Shown: positions 1 to 9,490 of the stretch, piece by piece | How the letters are laid out: each line of letters opens with the position of its first letter | Numbering within the stretch: the first letter of the stretch is position 1 | Origin: Mesotaenium endlicherianum | Taxonomy: Eukaryota; Streptophyta; Zygnematophyceae; Zygnematales; Mesotaeniaceae | Direction of reading: 5' to 3' | NCBI GenBank assembly: GCA_009602735.1 | Contig: WELA01013861.1 | Location: forward strand, 312,583-337,129 | DNA length: 24,547 bases | The notes under the pieces: generated by a model | Told to the model about the DNA's origin: nothing | Seen by the model: the letters and a program-made list of their open reading frames with translations, nothing else | Database searches by the model: none | Translations under genes and position numbers: made by a program

Positions 1-350
1 ACCCCCCCCACCCCGCCGCACTCAAAAGCAGTGAGCAGATTCCGTACTTCGTTGAAACTGGTCCTAGTGATGGGCACCTCCCGGCCACCCCATAGCTCCT
101 CCGCTCATGGACACACTGATTCGAATACGCGTTACAATCGGAGCACGAGATTCTGAGAGCTGGAGAGCCCGCATCTGGTCAGATGACAGCACTCTGCTCA
201 TTGGTTATCTATATATATTAAGAACTGATGTGTGACTACGAGAACAGGCTGCCTGAGCCAGCTGCTCCTGCTGAGCAAGGGGCAGAGGGAGAATGCCATA
301 GCAGCCCACACAAAAGAATGAGAGAGGGGGAGGGAGGGGAGCGTGCCCAC
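1..350 (-). other. Start of intron 6 of the starch synthase gene
   Basis: The stretch follows the exon 6 donor on the minus strand. I found no TIHN/CHNF block in any frame and no other recognisable element. A 1-20 C-rich run abuts the left edge. Confidence 0.5.
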
Positions 351-449
351 CTTGAGGGACAGCTGGTGATACATGTCCCAGTACAGCATCCCCACGGCGG
401 CCGTGTGCCACTCGTGCGCGTGGATCACATCCGGCTGCATGCCCGCCAC
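351..449 (-). CDS. Exon 6 of the starch synthase: HAHEW motif
   Basis: The acceptor is GTACAG|GTGGCG and the donor AAG|GTGGGC, giving 33 codons in phase 0. It encodes PDVIHAHEWHTAAVGMLYWD, the acceptor/substrate-site block of GT5 synthases (plant HCHDWQTA..). The next expected block (TIHN or CHNFEYQG) is not present between 1 and 350, so intron 6 extends past the left edge. Confidence 0.85.
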
Positions 450-3400
450 CTGTACGGCCCACACGCAGTGGCTGTAATCTCTCCAGATCGAAATTGCCCC
501 CCTCTCCTACCCCCTCCCCTCCTTTGATTCCAAATATGAATGGAGACACCGGAGGAAGAGGAAGATGGGGAGCATGAGCAGTGCTCGGGGAGGATGTCGC
601 CACAGCCTGCAGAAAAGAGAAGGGCTTCACGGCTGGAAAGGAGTGGGACCTGCTCTGCGAGCTCTCCCGTGAGAACGACAAGTGTCGAGTTCACGCTCCC
701 CGGCACTCTCAAACAGGGCCAGCATCCTTCCTCCGGGCAGCGCCGCAGGCAACTTCACTTGGGCTGTGCCCAGGGGGGGCCGATAAGTGCGAGGTACGTG
801 TGCTTGTGAGCGCACGGGCAAGCACGCGCGCGCATGTGCATGCGTATGCAAGCATGTGAGCGATTGTGCAACAACAGGGGGAGAATAAGAGGAGAAGAGA
901 GGAGAGGAAAGGAGAGGAGAGGAGAGGAGAGGAGAGAAGAGGAGAGGAGAGGAGAGCAGAGGAGGCAAGGCGAGGCCTGCACACCTGCATGTACTCCAGG
1001 CAGGCGCGCGTGAAGAAGAGGTACGCCTCCAGCTCGTCATACCCGCCCCCGTAGATCCGCGAGCCCACAAAGAAGTGGTTCTGAGGGTCCAGGAGCAGCA
1101 CGGGAATGCCTGCTATGGTGCCCCTGAACGCCTGCACCCCCCCACCCCCCCCCCATCCCAAAACACTCCCCACCGCAGCGACCGAGTTGCAGGAGCTGAT
1201 GACGTGGCACTCAGGGGTTTGAGGATCAGTCAAGAAAGCAGCCAGGAAATTTGCCACAACGCTATTTCCACCGGCCATATCAGCCGCGTCCACAACATCA
1301 ACCCACAACCCCCCCCGCTCATCATGTAGACCGGCACCCACTTCGCCCGCACGCTCGTCAACTCCCAGACCTGCCCGGATTGCTCGCCCTCTTCAATGGG
1401 GCAGGCTGCATGCGTTCTGCTCTCGCTACTTTTTAATAGGGGTAAGCTCCCCACGCCCGCGGATACATAATCAAACGGAAACCCCCTCCCTTCGGATGTC
1501 CATGGGCTCCGTTTGTGTTTGCCCTTGCATGTTTTGAACACCGGGCCTGTGTTTCTGGCGGAAGGAAGGCAAGGGCGCGAAGACGGAGCCAGTTGAGCGA
1601 GCACACGTGAGGCAAGGGGGCAGATAGATGCTGAAGAATAGGCGCTTAAAAGCGCAGCCGATACAGACTAGTGCCACCTACGACTCCTCCGAGAGGTCTG
1701 TGCTAAACAATGCCGACAGAAGGAACCCTGCTGGTTTGGCACCACAGAGGGCTCATCAGCACTCTGCCCTGAGGCCAATTTGCACAAGTGGCCCATACGC
1801 TCCGAGGAGCACGGCAAGAGGCAGAATGGGCAAGGTGGTGCCAGAGACACGAAGAGGCCTAGGGGGGGGGTCTCAGCCGTAAGCGGGCGGACCTGCACAG
1901 GCACCCAGTCCCCGCGGTGGAAGGAGGAGAAGGTCTGCAGGAGGGCGAGGTCGCCCAGCTGGGAGCGGTCCAGGCACTCGTAGAGCGGCAGCATGACGTC
2001 CACCGTGTTGCCCCTGGCCAGGCACGCCCGCGCCAGCCCTGCCGCCCCCCTTGCCCCCCCGCACCCGCAGCACAGATGTCAGCCGAGTCCTGCAGTGCAT
2101 GGGTGGGCTTGAAGGAGTGAGTGAGAGAGAGAGAGGGAGAGATGGACACGTGGCTTAATAACACAGATTCGGGTCACACATGCATGGATGTGTCGGCAGA
2201 GAGGGGACAGGCCGGCTTTAGTGGAATGTACAAGAGAGAGCGGGTGTGCATTGCTGCTGCTGCAGCTGCTGCTGGCTGTGCAGCTGTTTGCGTTCTTTGG
2301 TATGGCACAGAAAGGCCGCCCTGGCGATGGGTGGGCACCCACGGCGCAGCTGCCTTGTCTCATTTGTCTCACGAGTCACTTCCGGCACTCGAGACCGGCA
2401 GCTTGCTCTCATCGATGCGCCCTATATTTGGGCGCTGCTTGTTGCTGCAAAATGAAGTACTTGTTGTCCAACGAGAGAGGGTGCGGTCACCCAACTGCAT
2501 TCTAATGTTGGCTGCGAGAGGGACGCACCCGTGACGACGTCGGCAAGGCCGCCCACTTTGGCCAGAGGGGCCATCTCCGCCGTGATGTGCATCACATGGA
2601 TGGGGCTGGCGTCGCGCTCCACAGCGCCGCCAGCTGGCGCTGAGGTGGAGGCGGGCAGGGGCCTGAGGGGCATGCGCTTCCAAAAGGGCTCCGGGTCGTC
2701 GGGGCTGGGCCACTGCATGGAGGCCAGCAGGGACTCCAGGCTGGGCATCTTTTCCTCCCCTGCTCCCGCGCTAGCCTGCAGCAGGCAGCAGCAATAGCAG
2801 CAGGAGGAGGAGCAGGAGGAGGAGCGGCAGCAGGAGAAGCAGCAGAAGGAGCAGCAGAAGGGTGAGCAAGGGGGGAAGAGCAGGAGGGTGGGCTTTTAGA
2901 AGTTTCATGCTTTTGAAGTTCAATGCTGTTACTCAAATTCAGGGATGGGGGCAAAGGCGATAGGGGCTGCCACGTAGCTCTGAAGACAAAGCAGAGCAAA
3001 TGTCCTGGTGTGAACACAGACCCCCCGCCTCAATGCGGGGTTACATGCCGGCTTTCCTTATGCGCATGAACAACTCTGATGGGGGTATGAAGGTACATGA
3101 GGAGAAGTACCCAGCAAACTGTGAGGGTATTTGCGCGTTCGCTCTGCTCTCTATGGTGTGACTAGGGTGCTGCTTATTGCAAAAGTTGGTGCTGCGTAAT
3201 AGAAAAATTGTAGTCATTTTTAAACATCTCAGACATTGAAAAGTCAGAAGCATACAAGTGAGTGCATTCAAGCATAGGGACAAAGACTTGTCATCAGCAG
3301 ATCGAATCTCCAGTCATTAAGAAGGAGCAGGAGTGGCTGGTGAAGTTCAAAAGCCACGCAACAACAGGTGCAGAGGCTTTCCTCCACTACGAGCAGAGGG

Positions 3401-4367
3401 ACCTGACTGAGACCTGGTGAAAGCCAGTCAAAATTCACGTTGACTATCGCAGAGACTGGTCTCTCTCTGCTCAATGCAAGGCAGATCCACTTTCAGAGAT
3501 GGCGTGAGAAACGTTGTCGCAGAACATGTTTTCTGACATGTTGACTCTCAAAGAATGATAGTACAGTGGAGGTTGTGGATTCTCTGCAATGCAAGCATCC
3601 CATCGCTCAAAACAGCTCGACCCGCAAATGCCGCATGGCCAAGCTGGCAGGTACACTTATCGCGCATGTTTACGCCAGAAGAAGCACCTGAGGGGACTGT
3701 GAGTTGGCATAGCTGCCCTGTAACGCCAGCTCAGCATCAGAGGCCTGAGCTGCACGGTCCTCCCCTTCGTCTTTTTTCGTACGTCCTTCTGACATGGCTG
3801 CTAGTGCTTCCTCCAGTTCAGCTACACGAGCACCTAGCTTCTTGTTCTCTTCCCTGAGGACCGTCGCCTGCAAATGAGCTTTGCACGTGAGAGCTGCAGA
3901 TAGATGTTCTTGTTGTCTAGCTTTACACACATCCACATGCATCAGCAGAAGAACTATCTTATTGCTCATCAATTAGTTCTTATGTAATAATAGACATGCA
4001 CAACTAGATAGAAAGCAATTCCAATGTGTGGTGGAAATCACCCCTTCATACGGTGTAGTCTTCTTACATCAGCAGTGCTGTCATCAACTGAAGAAGCACC
4101 TTCATCGGTAGCCTGGGAACTTTGAGCTTTTAAGGACCATATGCTACTTTTTGCAAGCTGGATAAATTTGGCTACACCTGCCGGACTCTCATAACTGCTT
4201 CTGATCGTCCCAGAACGCAATAGCTGGTGCCCCAACAATGCACGACTTTTTACTTGAGAATGCTGACACATAAGATGGTGAGGTGAATTTGTAGTCTGCA
4301 GAGCCGAGGTAAAGTGTGCACACAAGCTGGGCATACGCCCAGACAGTACATGCATCAGAACCGTCAT
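351..4367 (-). CDS. Starch/glycogen synthase-like (GT5, class III/IV-like), spliced, 3' part off window
   Basis: This would be an ADP-glucose-dependent glucan synthase that elongates starch in the plastid. Six exons join in phase: 4367-4068, 3867-3688, 2775-2529, 2038-1893, 1131-985 and 449-351, about 373 residues. Every intron that I delimit starts GT and ends AG, and exon ends agree in phase (0,0,1,0,0,0). Recognisable GT5 motifs run in family order: HITAEMAPLAKVGGLADVVTG (ADP-glucose binding, Lys near residue 233), VMLPLYECLD, GTIAGIPVLLLDPQNHFF, and PDVIHAHEWHTAAVGMLYWD. The last resembles the HCHDWQTA..PLYWD motif of plant class IV synthases. The N-terminus is Ser/Thr/Arg-rich and a coiled-coil stretch follows, as in class IV. 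The second half of the catalytic domain (GT1-like C-lobe) lies left of position 1. Family is confident; the class and the first two exons are less so. Confidence 0.85.
888..962 (+). repeat. (GGAGA)n purine microsatellite
   Basis: Imperfect GGAGA/GAGGA units run for about 75 bp inside intron 5 of the starch synthase gene. Read on the coding (minus) strand it is a long CTCTCC pyrimidine tract just downstream of the exon 5 donor. Confidence 0.9.
985..1131 (-). CDS. Exon 5 of the starch synthase
   Basis: The acceptor is GGTGCAG|GCG and the donor is CAG|GTGTGC, giving 49 codons in phase 0. It encodes GTIAGIPVLLLDPQNHFF and YDELEAYLFFTRACLEYM, equivalent to the family's GTVEGLPV.FIEP and DD..RF.YFSRAALE.L segments. 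Confidence 0.85.
1893..2038 (-). CDS. Exon 4 of the starch synthase
   Basis: The acceptor CGGCAG|GG completes the split Gly codon from exon 3, and the donor is CAG|GTCCGC. The product continues the N-lobe with LARACLARGNTVDVMLPLYE, matching in order and length the family segment that follows the KVGGL motif (GLGKAL..GH.V.VILPKY). Confidence 0.85.
2529..2775 (-). CDS. Exon 3 of the starch synthase: KVGGL motif
   Basis: It begins after a pyrimidine/CTG-rich tract ending CTGCTGCAG and ends at ACGG|GTGCGT in phase 1. It encodes a Pro-rich linker followed by the start of the GT5 N-lobe, with HITAEMAPLAKVGGLADVV. The Lys and Gly-Gly of this motif bind ADP-glucose in the family. The residue after GGL is Ala (as in bacterial GlgA) where plant enzymes usually have Gly. 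Confidence 0.85.
2779..2863 (+). repeat. GCA/GGAGGA-rich low-complexity tract
   Basis: AGCAGCAGGAGGAGGAGCAG-type units end at the exon 3 acceptor. On the minus strand this is a CTGCTCCTCC tract that serves as the polypyrimidine tract of the splice site. Confidence 0.8.
3688..3867 (-). CDS. Predicted exon 2: coiled-coil segment of the starch synthase
   Basis: The acceptor is CTCATTTGCAG and the donor is CAG|GTGCTT, giving 60 codons in phase 0 on both sides. The first 30 residues show heptad Leu/Val spacing with charged flanks (LREENKKLGARVAELEEAL), a short coiled coil. Long coiled coils upstream of the catalytic domain are characteristic of class IV starch synthases. A second possible donor lies 14 nt downstream (GGC|GTAAAC) but would not keep phase with exon 3. 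Confidence 0.55.
4068..4367 (-). CDS. Predicted exon 1 of the starch synthase gene, with transit-peptide-like N-terminus
   Basis: It opens with an ATG at 4367 and ends at a strong donor (GAT|GTAAGA) exactly in phase 0 after 100 codons. About the first 60 residues contain many Ser, Thr, Arg and His and no Asp or Glu, which is typical of a chloroplast transit peptide. The last third (KFIQLAKSSIW, then an acidic Ser-rich stretch) looks like mature protein. An overlapping frame at 4189-4377 also stays open for 62 codons, so the start could differ or an upstream exon may exist. Assignment to the synthase gene rests on strand, order and matching phase, not on homology. Confidence 0.5.
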
Positions 4368-6979
4368 GGCGTGGCATAAGAAGTTCGAGCTAGATGTGAT
4401 TTATATCTTCCAGCTCGATACGTCCGATCCCTCTCCTAATACAGCTTCGAGTATGGACTTTTACAGCTTTCTGAATGTCTCGCAAAAGCCTGTCGTTACT
4501 GACGGGTTGCAGATGCTTTGTAAGCTGTCAGTGTGACTTGGTCTGACGAATTTTAAAGCAGATTAAGGGAAGGCGTTCCAAGCTCCGTCCAATTAAGTTG
4601 GTCAAAGTGTGTAGTTTTCACGTGAGAAAAAAACACGAGTGGTATATATATACGTATTTATGTGTGATTTAAGAGTACGATTTCCATCCACTATGCATAT
4701 TTTGCGTGACTTCGTATGATGAATGTTGCATTCAATATTCAGCGGTATAAGTTCTTTAGTAAATTCTACCTTACACAGTGCAATCCTTGTGATGAAAAGT
4801 TTACTTTCTACATACCACCGGGTGCTGGACTTTATGCCACCAATTCAGTTTCGTGACTTAAATATTGTGTGTATCTTGGAGTGCGTGAGTTTCTTTTTAC
4901 TTGGAAATGAAGTTTGCGTGTACCACCGAGACTTGGAAGTGAAAGTTTCATGGACTTCTTCTCCAATCACTTGCGTGAGTTAAAAAATAACATGTGAGTG
5001 TACAATGAAAGTTACCTTTGCACGGACAATTGTTATGTACAACCAAGTTTATGACTTTTGCTGACTTGATGTGAAACTCCAAACACGTATGATAGTACGT
5101 ATGCAATGGCATCTAGGCGTAGAATTATGTAGAGTACTCTAGACTTATTTTATGCAAACATGATAGCAACATGACAAAACATGACAGAGGCAAAGTTGAA
5201 TCTATCATGCACAGGTCGTCGAAAACCTACCAGTAAGCGTTTCAGAGAGCCTCAGCCTTCAGTCGATAGCGCAATCAAACTTGAAACATGGGCAACTCAA
5301 GTTAACACAATGTGCACAACTTGATGGCATATAATAAACAAAAAAGTTCTTGAATATTCTATCATGTTGAAATTTCAAGTCACACAAATCATCATGATGT
5401 CACAACTTTATACAAATTTTAAAGTTTGCCCAATCTGACGAGCTTGACGCAAACATGAGATTGTTTGAGTAGGTTTGAGACGGCTTAAATCATACCACCT
5501 ATACCCCGTATTGCACATTATTGCAGTTAACTTCAATCTTGGAGATAGCTAATTATCAAACGACAAACTCTTAAGTCACTTTGAGAATGGTCAGTAGGGA
5601 TTTACGCACAAGCGACCCTCTTATCTTGAGCTAGTATCCCTCTTAAGTTTCAGCACAAGCATCGGTATTCTTGTACGACAACCAACAAGCTCTTTGACTG
5701 CGCATAACTGCAACCACTCACAACCTCTAAATATACAAATTGGAACAATGGTTTGGAATGTGTTAGAGGTTGAAAATAGTTATAGCTCGGTTTAGGTTTT
5801 TGGAGTTTATTTACATTGTGTACGTAAAACTTAAGGTACGCATTTGGGAGGTTAAGTTTAATCCACACAGTGTAGATAGATTGTGTAGAGGGCAATAATT
5901 TCGTTAATAAAATATGTGACGACAATATTGATGAATAAATAATACGATGATCGTCAAATGCCATGCAATACACAACTTCACCGACATCTCAAAACATTTT
6001 CACGTCTCGACCGACATTTAAAACGAGAAATAGGCAGGTAAAGTGCGTCCGGTCTATGTCCTGTAAGATAGAATTGACATGATGATTACCCTTAAGTTTT
6101 TCAAGCTTGAGAAAACGAGACAACCCCAAAGGCTCCCCATATGATGGTGTTATCATGTGGTCAATTGACCTCGCTATCATGGAATATGATAGCTCAAAAT
6201 ATTTTAGAGTGTCAAAGTGCATGGGGTATGGCTTGGACTTCCAATGCCTAAGTGCCGTTCAATGGAGCCACAAAGAGTAGGAGTTGTCATGTGGTGTCCA
6301 ATGTTTTTGGAGAAAATTGTGCTTTTACCCTCAATACCGTCAAAATGCGCGGGAATTTCCCTCGAACTTGAAAGTGCTCAAAAATATTCTCCACACTCTT
6401 ATTCCTTGTTAATGTCAAATCTAACCATTAAAACTGACGTGCCTAACTTCTCACACAAAAATTGGCCTCACACACCCTTTTTCTCCCTCGTCTTTTCACA
6501 TATCAAAACTAGCTACTCGGTGCGTGAAGCAAACGACCAGAACACACGTAGAAAAATTCTTCAACACATTAAGGTCTTTCTCTTCTTTTGTTATGTTCTT
6601 CATCTACCTTCCTCCTGATATAACTCATGAAAATTTTGACCTTTGAAGTTTCCGTGACATCCGCGCCAATAAACCCTGAGGGACGCACCAATGCCATGAA
6701 ACTTGAAGCCTTCCCTTATACCCCGTTAGCTATAAGTGTCTATGAAGAAAATTTATGTTTCGTGTGATTGTACTACTTGTTAAAATCCTGTCACATGCCT
6801 AACTCATCTTCATATTGATATTAGGTAAAGGATCTTCTTATTTAAGAACGGTAAGTTGGAGGTGAAAAAAGGTAACAAGAAGATGTTGTTCGTACTAAGC
6901 GGGAAGAGAAAACAACTACATACAAAGGCGAAACAAATTTGAAGGCCAATTTCGTGTGAGAAGATTAGGGCGTAATTAG
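4368..6979. other. AT-rich stretch without recognised gene
   Basis: About 2.6 kb lies between the predicted start of the starch synthase gene and the DNMT retrotransposon. Open frames are short (133 codons at most, at 6217-6618) and their translations show no family motif. The right part of the synthase promoter should lie at its left end, but I see no convincing TATA arrangement. A short (TA) run, GTATATATATACG, is near 4640. The base composition contrasts sharply with the GC-rich exons to its left. Confidence 0.5.
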
Positions 6980-7234
6980 TGTCGTGCCTAACAGTGTCGG
7001 TCCCTCGGCACGTGCGTAGCTTTCCAGCACGTGTGCCCTCGGCCTAGTTGATGTGTCGGTGGCCCTCCTCACATGTGGCAGACATGGTCGATCGACCTTT
7101 GCACGTGTGTCGGTGACAAGCCTTACAGGGTTAACCCATCCCTGGGTTCCTGAACTTGCACCATGCAGCCTTGACCAACACTTAGGGTGACGTTCTCTGT
7201 CACCCGGCTCTCACCATCTGCTTATCCTAAGACT
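6980..7234 (-). repeat. Fragment of the DNMT-element LTR (U3 end)
   Basis: This block is a direct repeat of 8513-8768, differing at about ten positions, mostly C/T or G/A, and by one indel. It corresponds to the first 255 bp of the LTR read on the minus strand. It lies 47 bp outside the left LTR, in the same orientation. It may be a remnant of a neighbouring or tandem copy of the same family. It carries three CACGTG hexamers (7009, 7028 and 7102). Confidence 0.8.
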
Positions 7235-7281
7235 TTAGCAGAAAATTTAAAAATACTTGCCTGGCCTTAATTCCTCTTACA

Positions 7282-8768
7282 AGGACGGAAGTCTCTTACT
7301 TCCACATAGGCTTTATGCCTTAAGGTTCTTGGAGTCACAGGTGAGCAAATTGTAGTTTGCAGAAATCACACTCTAAGCAGCTTGACATGCAACGTCAGAT
7401 TCAGAGAAAATCGCCCTTCAGGCTTTCGCTTAACTTCCACAAGTCAGCTTACAAAACTCTGAAACTACGTCTATGCTGGCCTGGGTCAAGCTCTTCACTT
7501 GACACCGCGCCTTAACAGCTCTTCACTGCCAGGCTGGGCTCACTCAGTTCTTCACTGAGAGCTTTATCTGTCAATACTACTCTCTCTCTTCGAGATGCGA
7601 ATGCGAATTCTGAGAACTTGGAAATCAACACACAACTCACCATTTTAAGGCTGCTTCACACACACACTCGTGGCGTTCGGCCGACTCTGTGCTAATCTCC
7701 TAGCAAATTCTATTCTGCAGTTCTCTTTCTTCAACCGTGAGATTCCCTCTTGGGAACTCCTACAATCCTAACTTATCTATGATACACAGAAGAATCTTCG
7801 GTGTCGTCAGAAGCGTGGGGCTTTGGCCCTCCAGTGGCCTTGGGAACTCCTGCTTCTTCTTCTTCGCGCCCTTCTTCGCTTTCCTTCTGCTTCTTGGCAA
7901 AGGTGCGTGCGAGTGAATGACATGTCTCAGGCAAGATTCGTGCCTTTCACAGGCACCACACAGCGTCATCTTTCGAGAATGCCGTGCTTAGTCACACAAC
8001 TTAGCTGCATGTCGCCTCTGCCTAGCCATGCTCAACTCAAACTCGTAGTCACTCAGCATGCATGCACACCTTGTGACTGTCGCGCGTGGCTGCTTAGCTT
8101 CTCAGCTGGCAGTCACGCCTAATTGGCTCATGGCTAAGAATTCCTGAGCGGCGTGCAAGCAAATGCCACTTGCTCAAGTTTTCCCAACCGGGCGGCCGTA
8201 ACCTATCTCGGCATTGTAGCCATGACCTGGCTTAGTCTGCCAGTCACACAGTACCTGACCTGGTTCTTGTTGGGCGGCTCATTGCTGATCCCCAGCTCCT
8301 AGCCTCGCGGCTGTCTTGTCAAAACCTCCCCCATCCTTGGGTGTGGGTCACACTGACATTGACCCCTTGCCAGTGGTCTTGACGCCGCCATAACCGCTGA
8401 CTGCGATGTAATCAGTCAAGTGGTCGGTGAGTCAACGTTGACTTTCAGCACTAGGTGGCCGTAGCTTGCGCTGCGCGTGCGACACCGTCAAACGGGTGAT
8501 AGTCGCGACAGCTGTCGTGCCCAACAGTGTCGGTCCCTCGGCACTTGCGTAGCTTTCCAGCACGTGTGCCCTCGGCCTGGTTGATGTATCGGTGGCCCTC
8601 CTCACGTGTGGCAGACATGGTCAATTGACCTTTGCACGTGTGTCGGTGACAAGCCTTACCAGGGTTAACCCATCCCTGGGTTCCTGAACTTGCACCATGC
8701 AGCCTTGACCAACACTTAGGGTGACGTTCTCTGTCACCCGGCTCTCACCATCTGCTTATCCTAAGACT
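7282..8768 (-). repeat. 3' LTR of the DNMT element (about 1.49 kb)
   Basis: The boundaries come from two independent repeats. The left end (7282-7532) matches 13074-13324 and both copies diverge sharply at 7281/13073. The right end is where the 6980-7234 fragment's homology stops (8768) and the polypurine tract begins. Read on the minus strand it begins AGTCTTAGG and ends CCGTCCT, so it lacks the usual TG..CA ends. The middle (7533-8512) is unique in this window and I see no gene in it. Three CACGTG hexamers lie at 8561, 8603 and 8635. A 12-bp palindrome (CGACAGCTGTCG) is at 8506-8517. Confidence 0.75.
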
Positions 8769-9490
8769 ACCGTCCTCTCCCTCTCTCTGCAGAATATCCC
8801 GCAGAGGCGGAGGAGGTGGGGCTGTGGTTCCTCGCGAAACGCCCTCTCTCTGAGCCTTCCTCTTATGCTTGAAATATCGCTCTAGCATCCTCCTAAAAGA
8901 TGCGTTACCCTCACGGGCCACCTTCCTTGGTCTGCTTGCGCGACTTTCGGGCTTTCCTTGTGCTGTCTCCACTTTAGCAGTGCAGGCAGTCACCTCCTGC
9001 TGTTGCGGCGGTTGTGCGGTTGACTTGGGTTCTGCCACTGGAAGACTGGCAGAAGGAGAACTGGATGTTGGCGACCTTAATTCTTCATAAAGTTCTGCCG
9101 GGCTTGGCCCCATCAGGTGGTCAGCTACCCAGTCGTCTGTCCTCAGCTCCTGTAAGTCAAGCAGATCCAACTCTGGCGTGGGAAAACGTGGAATTTCTTC
9201 CCCAATGTCCCCTTCATTGTTGAGTGATGGTGACTCCAACTCCGAGAGGCCTTGCATTTCTGCATCCTTTTCCTCCTCCGGCTTCTCTGTTCCAGGAGGC
9301 GGTAATTCTTCGTCCCCTCCTGTGTTGAGCCTCGCCATGTTGATGATGGCTGACTGTAGAGCGAGAGCTGCTTTCGCCACTTTCTCTTTCTTGAGTCGAG
9401 GGGCGTCTGCTTCCAGCAACTGCGCGATTGATTTGCCTGGTGATCGACTCAGCTGTGCTGCCAACTGTGTCTTGTGGTTGCCTTTTGGCC
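8745..9490 (-). CDS. C-terminal tail of the DNMT-element polyprotein, third segment (after frameshift)
   Basis: The open frame contains the segment MAAQLSRSPGKSIAQLLEAD from 9464 and runs to a TGA at 8745, 24 bp inside the 3' LTR. It is about 240 residues: a Lys/Ala-rich helix, a long acidic Pro/Glu-rich middle (PPPGTEKPEEEKDAEMQ), a Ser/Pro-rich part, then a strongly basic stretch (RRMLERYFKHKRKAQREG) that could bind nucleic acid or act as a nuclear signal. I recognise no domain. The composition looks coding, whereas the continuation of the preceding frame over the same DNA looks like an off-frame translation. I therefore infer a single-base indel near 9465-9505 that breaks one original ORF. 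Confidence 0.55.
8769..8791 (-). promoter_or_regulatory. Polypurine tract of the DNMT element
   Basis: On the minus strand the run GCAGAGAGAGGGAGAGGACGG directly precedes the 3' LTR. This is the position and composition expected for plus-strand DNA priming in LTR retrotransposons. It overlaps the end of the coding region. Confidence 0.7.

Noticed and set aside
709..1341. 210-codon minus-strand frame read as a single protein
   Set aside because: Only its middle (985-1131) is exon 5; the flanks are intron, including the GGAGA microsatellite translated as LLSSPLLSS repeats.
4189..4377. Alternative frame over predicted exon 1 (MPRHDGSD start)
   Set aside because: It has no donor that keeps phase with exon 2, whereas the other frame ends exactly in phase at GAT|GTAAGA. 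Not fully excluded.
6217..6618. 133-codon plus-strand frame in the AT-rich region
   Set aside because: It has no recognisable motif and no supporting context; chance length in low-GC DNA is plausible.
6980..8768. A small TRIM-like element with 255-bp LTRs at 6980-7234 and 8513-8768
   Set aside because: The supposed internal part contains 7282-7532, which matches 13074-13324 next to the DNMT coding region. A 1.49-kb LTR explains all three repeat matches and the polypurine tract position better.
9214..9469. Formal continuation of the second DNMT-element ORF to 9214
   Set aside because: Its composition (runs of Arg, Ser and His) looks like an off-frame reading of the tail that is coded in the neighbouring frame.
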